NCBI RefSeq assembly: GCF_000772935.1
Contig: NZ_JPVR01000059.1
Location: forward strand, 1-64,000
Source of the DNA: Lysinibacillus boronitolerans JCM 21713 = 10a = NBRC 103108
GTDB lineage: Bacteria > Bacillota > Bacilli > Bacillales_A > Planococcaceae
Reading direction: 5' to 3'
Length of the DNA stretch: 64,000 bases
Position numbers and translations under genes: made by a program. This document shows, one piece after another, positions 27,864-36,019 of the stretch (position 1 is its first letter; each line of letters opens with the position of its first letter). Under the pieces are notes generated by a model. That model was not told where the DNA came from and did not search any database. It saw only the letters and a program-made list of their open reading frames with translations.

Positions 27864-28464
27864 ATTACATCTTTTGTGTATCCCTCTCGTATTTGTCATG
27901 ATTTTTAGTGGTCAATTAGCATATTACGCGATTATTCTATTTTCATTACTGTGGCATGAGGCAGGTCACTTAGTTGCGGCAGTAATGTGCGGAGTAAAGG
28001 TAAAATCCTGCGTAATTACACCATACGGGGGAGAAATTCAATTTGAAAATCCAGCGGTTGTGCAAGCTTCGTCACTCCTATGGATTGCATTAGGAGGACC
28101 AATCGCTACGATTATTGGGATTGGCCTCGCTTTTTTTATGCCTGATTTACTCGCTACTAAGCTTATAAATGTACAATTCGTGTTATTGGCTGTAAATCTT
28201 GTACCCATCATACCGTTAGATGGTGGAAGGATATTGTTAGCCGGGCTATTTTTAAAATATCCAAGAGCTCCTATTGTTGAGCTTTATTATTGGTTATCCT
28301 TCATCATAGCTACTATACTATTACTAGTTACTTTCAAGTTCTTGCCACAATCTATTTTTTTAGCCATCATAAATTTATTCATTTGGTTGCAAGTATTGAA
28401 AGAATGGCGTTATCGAAAATATCGAGTGGCCTTTGAAAAATATGTTATGAATAGATTGACTTGA
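27853..28464 (+). CDS. spoIVFB: Intramembrane site-2 metalloprotease SpoIVFB (pro-SigK processing)
   Basis: 203 residues from ATG 27853 (GGAG upstream, inside the end of spoIVFA). Multi-pass membrane protein with the zinc motif H-E-A-G-H at residues 35-39 and the third ligand Asp123 in I-P-L-D-G-G-R. It cleaves pro-SigK in the mother cell during sporulation. The usual C-terminal CBS domain is absent or very short, so the protein is smaller than the B. subtilis enzyme (about 288). Confidence 0.92.
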   Translation: MRIKLHLLCIPLVFVMIFSGQLAYYAIILFSLLWHEAGHLVAAVMCGVKVKSCVITPYGGEIQFENPAVVQASSLLWIALGGPIATIIGIGLAFFMPDLLATKLINVQFVLLAVNLVPIIPLDGGRILLAGLFLKYPRAPIVELYYWLSFIIATILLLVTFKFLPQSIFLAIINLFIWLQVLKEWRYRKYRVAFEKYVMNRLT

Positions 28465-28484
28465 AAAAAATCATGTGGTAATAT
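28456..28484 (+). promoter_or_regulatory. SigA promoter of the rplU operon
   Basis: TTGACT (28456-28461), 17-bp spacer, TAATAT (28479-28484). The -35 lies inside the end of spoIVFB. Confidence 0.8.
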
Positions 28485-28485
28485 T

Positions 28486-28600
28486 TTAATGTTATTGTTT
28501 GTAGCACCCGTGCTACTACAACCGCTCTGTAAAGGTTTAAGTGTCTAGTAAGATCACCTTATGAAACAGGCGAGTCTGAGTCTAAGAGGAGGTGCAGTAA
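28486..28600 (+). ncRNA. Ribosomal protein L21 leader
   Basis: Between the promoter and rplU lies a short structured 5' UTR. It begins with the hairpin GTAGCAC-CC-GTGCTAC (28501-28516) and ends in the AGAGGAGGT binding site. Position and shape match the L21 leader of Bacilli, thought to mediate feedback by L21. The class assignment is by position and recall. Confidence 0.7.
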
Positions 28601-28601
28601 A

Positions 28602-28910
28602 ATGTACGCAATTATTGAAACTGGTGGTAAACAAGTCAAAGTAGAAGCTGGTCAAGAAATCTATGTTGAAAAATTAGGCGTAGAAGCTGACGAGGTTGTA
28701 ACTTTTGATAAAGTATTATTAGTAGGTGGCGAAAACGTTAAAGTTGGCGCTCCATTCGTAGAAGGCGCTACTGTAACAGCTAAAGTTGTTAAAGAAGGCC
28801 GTGCGAAAAAAATCGTTGTTTTCAAATTGAAAGCTAAAAAGAACTACCGTCGTAAACAAGGTCACCGTCAACCTTACACAAAATTAGTTGTTGAAGCAAT
28901 CAACGCTTAA
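28602..28910 (+). CDS. rplU: 50S ribosomal protein L21
   Basis: 102 residues: [11 protein letters not shown] start and the [18 protein letters not shown]-terminus. Strong RBS AGAGGAGGTG. First gene of rplU-prp-rpmA. Confidence 0.98.
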   Translation: MYAIIETGGKQVKVEAGQEIYVEKLGVEADEVVTFDKVLLVGGENVKVGAPFVEGATVTAKVVKEGRAKKIVVFKLKAKKNYRRKQGHRQPYTKLVVEAINA

Positions 28911-28926
28911 TTGTGAGGTATAGCGA

Positions 28927-29283
28927 ATGATACAAGTTACGATTCATCACGATGAAAATAGACATGTGTCAGCATTCGAATTTTCAGGACATGCTGGTTA
29001 TGATGAATCTGGTAAGGATTTAGTATGTGCAGGAGCATCAACTATTGCCATTGGTACAGTAAATGCTATTTATGCATTATTACAAATTCAGCCAGAAATC
29101 GAACAAGCTGCTGAAGGTGGAGGCTATCTCAAGGTAGATTTACCATCAGATTTAGAGCCTGAAGTAGATGCAAAACTACAGTTAATTGTTCAAGTAATGA
29201 CTGCCCAAGTGTATTCTATGGTGCAAAATTACGGACAATACATCCAAATCAACTACAACCAAGTAGGAGGTGGAACTCGATGA
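28927..29283 (+). CDS. prp: Ribosomal-processing cysteine protease Prp (YsxB)
   Basis: 118 residues. Catalytic His22 (G-H-A-G-Y) and Cys34 (L-V-C-A-G-A-S) are at the positions seen in the family. Prp removes the N-terminal extension of L27. The next gene encodes such an extended L27 and overlaps this stop codon (ATGA). Confidence 0.95.
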   Translation: MIQVTIHHDENRHVSAFEFSGHAGYDESGKDLVCAGASTIAIGTVNAIYALLQIQPEIEQAAEGGGYLKVDLPSDLEPEVDAKLQLIVQVMTAQVYSMVQNYGQYIQINYNQVGGGTR

Positions 29284-29579
29284 AATTATTATTAGCATTA
29301 GATCTTCAACTTTTCGCATCGAAAAAAGGGGTAGGTTCTACTAAAAACGGACGTGACTCTGAGTCTAAACGACTTGGTGCTAAACGTGCTGATGGCCAAT
29401 TCGTAACTGGTGGTTCAATTCTTTACCGTCAACGCGGTACAAAAATTTACCCAGGTACAAACGTAGGTCGTGGTGGTGACGATACACTATTTGCTAAAGT
29501 TGACGGCGTTGTTAAATTCGAACGTTTAGGTCGCGATCGCAAACAAGTATCTGTATACCCAGCAACACAAGAAGCTTAA
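29280..29579 (+). CDS. rpmA: 50S ribosomal protein L27 with cleavable N-terminal extension
   Basis: 99 residues. The N-terminus [11 protein letters not shown] is the Prp recognition motif, cut after the Ala. The mature protein starts S-K-K-G and contains the [19 protein letters not shown] block. L27 reaches the peptidyl-transferase centre, so unprocessed L27 is harmful. A terminator follows. Confidence 0.97.
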   Translation: MKLLLALDLQLFASKKGVGSTKNGRDSESKRLGAKRADGQFVTGGSILYRQRGTKIYPGTNVGRGGDDTLFAKVDGVVKFERLGRDRKQVSVYPATQEA

Positions 29580-29604
29580 TCTTTTATAAGATAACATAAA
29601 GCGG

Positions 29605-29633
29605 AGGACTGCATTTATTGCAGTCCTTTTTTT
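29605..29633 (+). terminator. Terminator of rplU-prp-rpmA
   Basis: AGGACTGCA (29605-29613) with TGCAGTCCT (29619-29627), loop TTTAT, then T-run. Confidence 0.93.
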
Positions 29634-29719
29634 GGCTAAATTTCAACACAGCCGATTTTGGACGCAATGACACCAAGGTATAATTGATTAAAGAATTAAG
29701 GGAAAAATACAGCAAAACT

Positions 29720-29728
29720 TGTTATACT
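29720..29728 (+). promoter_or_regulatory. Extended -10 promoter of spo0B-obg
   Basis: TG-T-TATACT at 29720-29728 with no clear -35. It would start transcription about 25 nt upstream of spo0B. Confidence 0.5.
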
Positions 29729-29758
29729 AGTAAGGATAACTTTATTGGAGTGAATGGG

Positions 29759-30286
29759 ATGAACAATCAATCACTAACCATTAGTGAAGTATTACGTTTT
29801 GCAAATCATGATTATGTGAATCAACTGCAACTGATTCGCATGAATTTAGATTTAGGTAGAATCGAGGAATCGAAAAAACTTATTCAACATTATTCAGAAC
29901 AATTACGAGTGTTTTCTATCCTCAATCGACTACAATTACCACAAACAATTGAATGGCTTCAAACAGCAGGATGGCGTTACCCATCATTAGCATGGAAGCT
30001 AAACGGTGAGATAAAAAAGCCTGTGACCAATGATATTGATCAGGAAGTTGTAGATTATTTAAACAAAACAGTTATGCATGTTTATGATACATTAGATCCA
30101 TTTACAGAGCAGATCCTAACGCTTGATGTACGTGTTGACGATCATACATTTGCCGTGACATTCACGCTAAATGGGTTATGGAGTGCTGATGCATTCACCG
30201 AAAAAGGTTTGAAACAATTCGACATTCAAACAATTGAGCAGACAACTACACGCTGGCAATATGTCTTGAGTGCAAATAGGGAGTGA
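29759..30286 (+). CDS. spo0B: Sporulation initiation phosphotransferase Spo0B
   Basis: 175 residues from ATG 29759 (GGAG eight bases upstream, rather than the in-frame start at 29684, which precedes the promoter). The phosphorylated histidine is His17 in L-R-F-A-N-H-D-Y-V-N-Q-L-Q-L, matching the Spo0B H-box R-H-D-W-M-N-K-L-Q. It passes phosphate from Spo0F to Spo0A in the phosphorelay. The C-terminal degenerate ATPase-like domain is poorly conserved. Followed 5 nt later by obg, as in Bacillus. Confidence 0.9.
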   Translation: MNNQSLTISEVLRFANHDYVNQLQLIRMNLDLGRIEESKKLIQHYSEQLRVFSILNRLQLPQTIEWLQTAGWRYPSLAWKLNGEIKKPVTNDIDQEVVDYLNKTVMHVYDTLDPFTEQILTLDVRVDDHTFAVTFTLNGLWSADAFTEKGLKQFDIQTIEQTTTRWQYVLSANRE

Positions 30287-30291
30287 ATTAA

Positions 30292-31581
30292 ATGTTTGTC
30301 GATCACGTAAAGATTTATGTTAAAGGTGGCGACGGCGGAGATGGTATGGTTGCCTTTCGTCGAGAAAAATATGTACCCAATGGTGGTCCAGCTGGTGGAG
30401 ATGGCGGACATGGCGGTAACGTCGTATTTGAAGTAGAAGAGGGCTTACGTACATTAATGGATTTCCGCTATAAACGCCATTTTAAAGCACCTCGTGGCGA
30501 GCATGGGATGAGTAAAGGCATGCATGGTAAAAATGCGGAGGATTTAATTGTTAAAGTACCACCAGGCACAGTGGTTATGAATGAAGAAACAAATGCCGTT
30601 ATTGCTGACTTAGTCGAGCATGGGCAAAGAGCAGTTATTGCGAAAGCAGGCCGAGGTGGACGAGGTAATTCTCGCTTTGCTACACCTGCCAACCCGGCGC
30701 CAGAACTTTCTGAAAAAGGTGAGCCAGGACAAGAATTAAATGTTATATTAGAGTTAAAAGTATTAGCAGATGTAGGGTTAGTTGGTTTCCCAAGTGTTGG
30801 TAAATCAACACTTTTATCTGTTGTTTCCGCAGCTAAGCCAAAAATTGGTGCTTATCATTTCACAACAATTGTACCGAACTTAGGCATGATTGAAACGGAT
30901 GATCATCGAAGCTTTGCGATGGCTGATTTACCTGGGCTTATTGAAGGAGCACATCAAGGAGTTGGATTAGGTCACCAATTTTTACGACATATCGAACGTA
31001 CACGTGTAATCGTTCATGTCATTGATATGTCAGGGATGGAAGGTCGAGATCCATATGAAGATTATTTAACAATTAATGAAGAGCTAAAACAATATAATCT
31101 TCGTTTAACAGAGCGTCCACAAATTATAGTAGCCAATAAAATGGATATGCCAGAAGCAGAAGAGAACTTAACAGCATTCCGTCAGAAGGTAGGAGAAGAT
31201 GTACAAATTTTCCCAATTTCTGCTGTTTCACGTCAAGGATTAAAAGAGCTTCTGTTTGCCATTGCGGATCTATTAGAAGTAACGCCTGAATTCCCGCTAT
31301 ATGATGATCTAGAGGAGCAATCAGACGCAACCGTAATGTACAAGCATGAGGCAAAAGGTGAAGATTTCGAAATCACACGTGATGATGACGGTACATTTAT
31401 TATTAGTGGTTATGCAATTGAGCGTTTATTTAAAATGACAGACTTCAGCCGTGAAGATGGTATACGTCGTTTTGCTCGTCAATTGCGTGCAATGGGTGTG
31501 GATGAGGCTCTACGTGAGCGTGGAGCACAGGATGGCGATACAGTACGCCTACAAGAGTTTGAATTTGAATTTGTCGATTAA
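30292..31581 (+). CDS. obg: GTPase Obg/CgtA
   Basis: 429 residues. The glycine-rich Obg domain (1-158, [15 protein letters not shown]) is followed by the G domain (G-F-P-S-V-G-K-S-T at about 165, [13 protein letters not shown]) and the C-terminal OCT domain (about 345-429). Essential GTPase for 50S assembly and stress/sporulation signalling. Confidence 0.97.
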   Translation: MFVDHVKIYVKGGDGGDGMVAFRREKYVPNGGPAGGDGGHGGNVVFEVEEGLRTLMDFRYKRHFKAPRGEHGMSKGMHGKNAEDLIVKVPPGTVVMNEETNAVIADLVEHGQRAVIAKAGRGGRGNSRFATPANPAPELSEKGEPGQELNVILELKVLADVGLVGFPSVGKSTLLSVVSAAKPKIGAYHFTTIVPNLGMIETDDHRSFAMADLPGLIEGAHQGVGLGHQFLRHIERTRVIVHVIDMSGMEGRDPYEDYLTINEELKQYNLRLTERPQIIVANKMDMPEAEENLTAFRQKVGEDVQIFPISAVSRQGLKELLFAIADLLEVTPEFPLYDDLEEQSDATVMYKHEAKGEDFEITRDDDGTFIISGYAIERLFKMTDFSREDGIRRFARQLRAMGVDEALRERGAQDGDTVRLQEFEFEFVD

Positions 31582-31605
31582 GACATGAGTTTTAGGGGGA
31601 AGCGT

Positions 31606-32061
31606 ATGAAGAATGTTGCGAATCAGCGATATTATTTAGTTCGTGAGGATGTTTTAACGGATGCAATGCAAAAAACTTTGGAGGCGAAACACTTACTATC
31701 AAGTGGTTCAGTATCTTCCATTTGGGATGCGGTAAAGCAGGTGGATTTATCGCGAAGTGCGTTTTACAAATATCGTGATGCGGTTTTTCCTTTTCATTCA
31801 ATTGTGCAGGAACGCATTTTAACAGTCTTTTTACAGCTTCAAGATAGAAAAGGAACACTTGCCAAGCTTTTAGAAACTGTGACAATTACACATTGTAATG
31901 TCTTAACGATTCATCAAACCATCCCTATTCAGGGACGTGCAAATGTTACATTGTCATTAGATGTAACAAGCATGACCTGTGATCTTGATGATCTTATCCA
32001 GCAATTAAAACGCTTAGATTTTGTAGAATCTGCGGAAGTGATTAGTTCTGGAGCATTATAA
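31606..32061 (+). CDS. pheB: ACT-domain protein PheB
   Basis: 151 residues from ATG 31606 (AGGGGGA directly upstream; ATG 31585 has none). An N-terminal helical region (Y-Y-L-V-R-E-D-V-L) precedes a C-terminal ACT domain (about 70-148, L-Q-D-R-K-G-T-L-A). The gene is conserved between obg and pheA in Bacilli. Called chorismate mutase in old annotations, but it has only an ACT domain, so a regulatory amino-acid-binding role is more likely. Confidence 0.88.
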   Translation: MKNVANQRYYLVREDVLTDAMQKTLEAKHLLSSGSVSSIWDAVKQVDLSRSAFYKYRDAVFPFHSIVQERILTVFLQLQDRKGTLAKLLETVTITHCNVLTIHQTIPIQGRANVTLSLDVTSMTCDLDDLIQQLKRLDFVESAEVISSGAL

Positions 32062-32153
32062 TCACAGTGAGTGTTCAATCCTTTAATTTTTGACAAAATG
32101 ACAAACATCGTGTTGTATAAGCCCAATGGGTAAAGATACGATAACAAAGCTCA

Positions 32154-32203
32154 AATAAGGAGCTGTCCCAAAAGAGATTCATCACGAGGGACTGCTCCTT
32201 ATT
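32154..32203 (+). repeat. Inverted repeat in the pheA leader
   Basis: AATAAGGAGC (32154-32163) pairs with GCTCCTTATT (32194-32203), and GTCCC with GGGAC inside, separated by one T-T mismatch. The loop is about 18 nt. No T-run follows, so it is not an ordinary terminator. Confidence 0.75.
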
Positions 32204-32226
32204 GTGCCATAAAGGAGGTATTTGCA

Positions 32227-33105
32227 ATGACAAAGCAACAATGGGAAAATCGAATCGCCTATTTAGGACCAGAAGCATCATTTACATACTTAGCAACAAA
32301 GGCTACTTTTCCAAATGAGTGGCTTGTACCGTGTGCAACAATTCCAGAATGTATAGAGGCTGTTGCAGAGGGGAAGGTAGATTTAGCTGTCGTGCCACTA
32401 GAAAATGCTCTTGAGGGCTCTGTATCATTAACATTAGATTACTTATTCCATGAGGCAACACTTTATGTGACTGGAGAGTTATTGCTGAAAATTCAGCAGC
32501 ATTTAATGGTCAATAAAGCGCAAAAGGATCATTGGCAGTCAATCGAAGGCGTTTATTCTCATCCGCACGCACTAGCTCAATGTCATAAATATTTATTTTA
32601 TCGTTTTAGCCATGTACCATTACATCAAACAACTTCAACTGCAGCAGCAGCAAAATATGTATCAGAGAATCCACAAGAGTGTATAGCAGCAGTCGGCAAT
32701 GCAGCAGCAGCGGAAAAGTATGGCCTTGAAATAGTTGAGCAAAATATCCATGATTTCCATTTTAATCATACACGTTTCTTTGTACTTTCTAAGCAAAATA
32801 AACGGTTGCCACAAGAACTGTCAGACGGGCAAGCAAAAACAACGTTTATGATTACCCTACCAACAGATCGTTCAGGTGCTTTACATCAGGTGCTTTCTGT
32901 TTTTGCATGGCGTCAGCTGAATTTAAGTAAAATCGAATCACGTCCATTAAAAACAGGTTTAGGCGATTATTTCTTTATGATTGATGTATTAGCAGATGAA
33001 AAGGAACCAATGATGCGTGGTGCAATGGAAGAATTAGCTGCGCTAGGCTGCAAAGTAAAGTCATTGGGTACCTATTTTACGTATGTAACATCAGACGAAG
33101 CATAA
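32227..33105 (+). CDS. pheA: Prephenate dehydratase
   Basis: 292 residues. Catalytic domain 1-185 with A-Y-L-G-P-E-A-S-F-T-Y near residue 11, V-P-L-E-N-A-L-E-G-S-V and the T-T-S-T-A-A-A catalytic threonine motif. N-H-T-R-F-F-V-L follows. A C-terminal ACT domain (about 205-290) has E-S-R-P for phenylalanine feedback. Converts prephenate to phenylpyruvate. Strong AAGGAGGT. This is the dehydratase-only form; no chorismate mutase domain is fused. Confidence 0.95.
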   Translation: MTKQQWENRIAYLGPEASFTYLATKATFPNEWLVPCATIPECIEAVAEGKVDLAVVPLENALEGSVSLTLDYLFHEATLYVTGELLLKIQQHLMVNKAQKDHWQSIEGVYSHPHALAQCHKYLFYRFSHVPLHQTTSTAAAAKYVSENPQECIAAVGNAAAAEKYGLEIVEQNIHDFHFNHTRFFVLSKQNKRLPQELSDGQAKTTFMITLPTDRSGALHQVLSVFAWRQLNLSKIESRPLKTGLGDYFFMIDVLADEKEPMMRGAMEELAALGCKVKSLGTYFTYVTSDEA

Positions 33106-33129
33106 TAACTTAAAAGTGGAGGGATTGTA

Positions 33130-33522
33130 ATGGGTGGGATTATTTTATTTGATGGTGTATGTAATTTTTGTGATAGCACTGTTCAATTTATCATCAAACA
33201 TGATCAAGCTGGCTATTTTCAATTTGCATCGTTGCAAAGCGAGATTGGTCAATCGCTTCTCGCTCAATATCATATACCAAAGAATATAGATAGTGTAATT
33301 CTTATTGAACAAGGGAAAGTGTCTGTTGAATCTACAGCTGCGTTAAACATATGCCGTAAATTTGATGGATTGTGGCCTTGCTTCTATGCCCTCATCCTTG
33401 TACCACCATTTATTCGCAATGCGTTGTATCGCTTATTTGCAAAGCAACGCTATCGTTTGTTTGGGAAAAAAAGTGAATGCCTATTGCCTACGCCCGATCA
33501 ACGACAAAGATTTCTATCCTGA
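33130..33522 (+). CDS. DCC-family thiol-disulfide oxidoreductase (YuxK-like)
   Basis: 130 residues. The motif F-D-G-V-C-N-F-C near residue 7 gives the D-x-x-C-x-x-C of the DCC/DUF393 family, a thioredoxin-like fold. The natural partner is unknown. Monocistronic position 24 nt after pheA, with a bidirectional hairpin 90 nt downstream. Confidence 0.85.
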   Translation: MGGIILFDGVCNFCDSTVQFIIKHDQAGYFQFASLQSEIGQSLLAQYHIPKNIDSVILIEQGKVSVESTAALNICRKFDGLWPCFYALILVPPFIRNALYRLFAKQRYRLFGKKSECLLPTPDQRQRFLS

Positions 33523-33611
33523 TAGGGAAATTGCCGCCTTTAAGGGAGCAATAGCTGCGGTGAAAAGAGAAATACCCATGCTTAACGACACAATACCCGC
33601 ATTAAAAACAG

Positions 33612-33649
33612 AAAGCACCGTTTGAAATTAATTTTCAGACGGTGCTTTT
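33612..33649. terminator. Bidirectional terminator
   Basis: AAAGCACCGT (33612-33621) with ACGGTGCTTT (33639-33648), with an inner TTGAAA/TTTTCAG pairing. It lies between the plus-strand DCC gene and the minus-strand niaR and can serve both. Confidence 0.85.
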
Positions 33650-33654
33650 GCTAT

Positions 33655-34188
33655 TCATTGATCTGTCACTAAGTAACCCTTTTTTTGTAAAGCTCGCTCA
33701 ATTAATGTTAAAACTTCAACAGAGGGTGCTGTGATGACATGTAAATGAATGCCACCAGTGAGAGCAGATAAATAATTGGCCTGTGTTGCATTTACACGTT
33801 CGATAAATTGTTTCACTTCATGGCGGTTGGATACCATGATTGAGGCTGTCAGTTCACCATATATCGGATGTTCAACAATGACATTTTTGACGGTTCCACC
33901 ACAGTCTACAATCGTCATTAATTCATCTTCTGTCTGCTCTGATGTATGCAAGCAAGGGAATGTTCGTTCAACGGTTTGCTGTATTTGTTCTTGATGCATA
34001 TAAAGATAGCCCTGGCTTGTGGCAATAATAGGCTCATTTCTTGCCTTTAATAAAGTCATATCATTGACGATTACTTGTCTAGAAACATTGGCGAACTTAG
34101 CTAAGTCTGTCCCAGTTATAGGTGCTTTATTTTTTTTTAATTGCGCTAATAGTTGCAGTCGGCGTTCTTCGCCTAACATTTTTTTCAT
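33655..34188 (-). CDS. niaR: Niacin-responsive transcriptional repressor NiaR (YrxA)
   Basis: 177 residues. An N-terminal HTH (residues about 5-60, G-T-D-L-A-K-F-A-N-V-S-R-Q-V-I-V-N-D) is followed by the 3H domain, which has its conserved metal-binding histidines (V-E-H-P-I-Y-G-E-L and G-G-I-H-L-H-V-I). NiaR represses NAD synthesis or niacin uptake genes when nicotinic acid is present. Its usual neighbours in Bacillus (nifS, nadBCA) are missing here, so its targets must be elsewhere. ATG follows AGGGGTGAT. Confidence 0.93.
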   Translation of the reverse strand: MKKMLGEERRLQLLAQLKKNKAPITGTDLAKFANVSRQVIVNDMTLLKARNEPIIATSQGYLYMHQEQIQQTVERTFPCLHTSEQTEDELMTIVDCGGTVKNVIVEHPIYGELTASIMVSNRHEVKQFIERVNATQANYLSALTGGIHLHVITAPSVEVLTLIERALQKKGYLVTDQ

Positions 34189-34212
34189 AAGAGATCACCC
34201 CTGCTCGTAATA

Positions 34213-34230
34213 AAGGAATCCGTATTCCTT
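34213..34230. promoter_or_regulatory. Palindrome upstream of niaR
   Basis: AAGGAAT-CCGT-ATTCCTT, perfect 7-bp arms, 25-40 nt before the niaR start and just downstream of a minus-strand extended -10 (TGGTACACT). A candidate operator. It does not obviously match the NiaR site I remember, so the binding protein is unknown. Confidence 0.4.
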
Positions 34231-34275
34231 ATGAATTAGTGTACCATGAAGCTTTTCGAACTTGCTGAAATTTTT

Positions 34276-34304
34276 GTATCCAAATGAAACATTGAACATA
34301 TGAT
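34276..34304 (+). promoter_or_regulatory. Possible SigE promoter of safA
   Basis: CATATGAT (34297-34304) fits the SigE -10 (CATAnnnT). GTATC at 34276-34280 may be part of the -35, with a spacer of about 16 bp. safA is SigE-dependent in Bacillus. The -35 is weak. Confidence 0.35.
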
Positions 34305-34329
34305 ACGTAGAGAGGAAGGGAGGAAAAAA

Positions 34330-35124
34330 TTGCGTATTCATATTGTTCAAAAGGGAGATACATTGTGGAAGATTGCGAAGGAGTACGGCATTTCGTTTGA
34401 AGATTTGAAGCGGCTCAATGTCCATCTTGCCAACCCAGATTATATTGTTCCAGGCATGGAAATTATATTGCCTGAAAAAATAAACAAAGAGCCGCATAGA
34501 GATTCACATAAAGAAATGCCGAAAAAGGAAACACAAGTGCATAAGGAGGCACCGAAGGAAAGTCCTAGAAAAGAGGTACAGCGACCAATGCCACCACCGC
34601 CGCCAATTGTACCGCCACAACCAGCACCACATCCACCAATGCATATCATGCCACAAATGCCTGCCGTACCACATTGTTCAAGTTGCCATCAGCCAATCTA
34701 TCATCAGATGTGGTGGCCAATGCCAATGCAGCCGCAGGTCGAGCATTATACGATGCCACAGCAGCCAATGTCCTATGACATGCCAGATCATAAAGTAGGT
34801 GGAATGGAAGACTTTTTAGAGTCCACATCACCATTCTTCCATACGCAAGATCAACAAAAGCCACAAATGGATATGATGCCTGATATGAATATGGGGCAAT
34901 CCTGTGGTTGTGGAACACAACCAATGATGATGCCTGATATGAACATGGGTCAATCTTGTGGCTGTGGCACACAACCAATGATGATGCCAAATTGGCAAAT
35001 GGACCCTTGTCATTGCCCGCCACCACCATGTCCGACACATTGTCCACCACCATGCCCATCAGCAGCAGGTCCTTGGATGTCACCGCATTATTTCCCAGGC
35101 GGGATGACGCCTTATCGATGGTGA
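34330..35124 (+). CDS. safA: SafA-like LysM spore coat/cortex interface protein
   Basis: 264 residues from TTG 34330 (GGGAGG upstream), giving M-R-I-H-I-V-Q-K-G-D-T-L-W-K-I-A, nearly identical to SafA starts. One LysM domain (2-48) is followed by a charged linker (50-85). The rest is a long proline-, methionine- and histidine-rich tail with P-P-P-P runs, C-G-C-G motifs and a C-x-C-P-P-P-P-C end. It contains two copies of an 18-residue repeat. SafA anchors the inner coat to the spore surface and binds SpoVID. A YsxE-like gene follows directly. Confidence 0.88.
   Translation: MRIHIVQKGDTLWKIAKEYGISFEDLKRLNVHLANPDYIVPGMEIILPEKINKEPHRDSHKEMPKKETQVHKEAPKESPRKEVQRPMPPPPPIVPPQPAPHPPMHIMPQMPAVPHCSSCHQPIYHQMWWPMPMQPQVEHYTMPQQPMSYDMPDHKVGGMEDFLESTSPFFHTQDQQKPQMDMMPDMNMGQSCGCGTQPMMMPDMNMGQSCGCGTQPMMMPNWQMDPCHCPPPPCPTHCPPPCPSAAGPWMSPHYFPGGMTPYRW
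34879..34986 (+). repeat. 54-bp tandem duplication inside safA
   Basis: Two in-frame copies, 34879-34932 and 34933-34986, each encoding P-D-M-N-M-G-Q-S-C-G-C-G-T-Q-P-M-M-M. The copies differ at a few silent positions. Confidence 0.93.
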
Positions 35125-35134
35125 AAAAGCGTAT

Positions 35135-35992
35135 ATTGTAGAAGAAGTAAAGCCAAATATTTGGAAATATAAGTATCAATCGAAAAATTATTTTGTCAAA
35201 CGTGCAAAGCAAGTGGAAATTGCAGAGAAGGTAAAAACCATTCATCGCCAATTAGGACGTATGGAACCCTCGTTGATCTTACCTTTAGTTCAGAGCGATG
35301 ATGAGCAGTTAATTGTGCAAATGTGGCAAGAAGGAAGCCACGGTGCTAACTTCGCACATAAAAAAGATCGTAAGGAATCTCTAAGACTATTAATTGCTTT
35401 ACACGACACACATAAAAAAATTGCTTGGCAGCGAATGCCAGGCTTGCATACCTACTCACAGCTTTTAAAATGGCAAATGCGTCATATGCGTTTTAAAAGT
35501 AGAAGAAATGAATTTCGAACATTTTTAACAAAAGAAGAAATTGATCAAATACTGCATTATAGTGATAAATCATTACAATTGATTGCATTGGAAGATGCAC
35601 CTGAAAAAGAGATTACGCTATTGCATGGGGATGTAGTCCATCATAATTTTTTATGGTGCTCTGATGGACAATTACGTTTAATTGATTTTGATTTAGCACA
35701 CCTTGGTGAAGCGGATGACGAGTATATTTTATGGTTACATCGTGTGTTGCCTGCTGTAGATTATGATCTTGGAAAGATTTTTGCAGAGTTACCTGAGCTG
35801 AAAAGACTAGATAAAAGAAAGCTTCATCGCTTGAAATATCCGAATGAGTTATTACGAGAATGGCTGTTTGCTATAGATTTACCACTCGAGCAGCAGCTAG
35901 TATTTTTAGATTATTTAGTGCCATTTACAAAACGAGCCCTCACCTATTGGCCAAAACTGTGGTACGATATTGATAGATTTGTCAAGAAATGA
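35135..35992 (+). CDS. ysxE: YsxE/CotS-like spore coat kinase-fold protein, start codon unusual
   Basis: About 285 residues. Aminoglycoside-phosphotransferase fold: L-L-H-G-D-V-V-H-H-N-F-L-W (catalytic-loop equivalent) and L-I-D-F-D-L-A (DFG equivalent) are present, as in the YsxE/CotS spore-coat group. The first ATG/GTG/TTG in frame is GTG 35213. The family-like N-lobe starts earlier, though (V-E-E-V-K-P-N-I-W-K-Y, then Y-F-V-K-R-A), and the frame is open back to 35108. I place the start at ATT 35135, 11 nt after the safA stop. A +1 slip from safA, or start at GTG 35213 with loss of the N-lobe, are alternatives. In Bacillus, ysxE lies next to spoVID; here it is next to safA. Confidence 0.65.
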   Translation: MVEEVKPNIWKYKYQSKNYFVKRAKQVEIAEKVKTIHRQLGRMEPSLILPLVQSDDEQLIVQMWQEGSHGANFAHKKDRKESLRLLIALHDTHKKIAWQRMPGLHTYSQLLKWQMRHMRFKSRRNEFRTFLTKEEIDQILHYSDKSLQLIALEDAPEKEITLLHGDVVHHNFLWCSDGQLRLIDFDLAHLGEADDEYILWLHRVLPAVDYDLGKIFAELPELKRLDKRKLHRLKYPNELLREWLFAIDLPLEQQLVFLDYLVPFTKRALTYWPKLWYDIDRFVKK

Positions 35993-36015
35993 CCGTCAAT
36001 TGGCGGTCATTTTTG
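35987..36015 (+). terminator. Terminator after the YsxE-like gene
   Basis: AAATGACCG pairs with CGGTCATTT across TCAATTGG, then T-run. The stop codon is within the stem. Confidence 0.85.
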
Positions 36016-36019
36016 TCTG

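Noticed and set aside
29684-29758. Upstream start for Spo0B at 29684
   Set aside because: It precedes the extended -10 promoter and adds residues unlike Spo0B. GGAG fits ATG 29759.
33362-33625. 87-residue frame overlapping the DCC gene
   Set aside because: It is out of frame inside a recognised gene, has no ribosome binding site and runs to the terminator only by chance.
34646-35251. 201-residue minus-strand frame opposite safA
   Set aside because: It mirrors the biased codon composition of the Pro/Met/His-rich safA tail. No start signal is visible.
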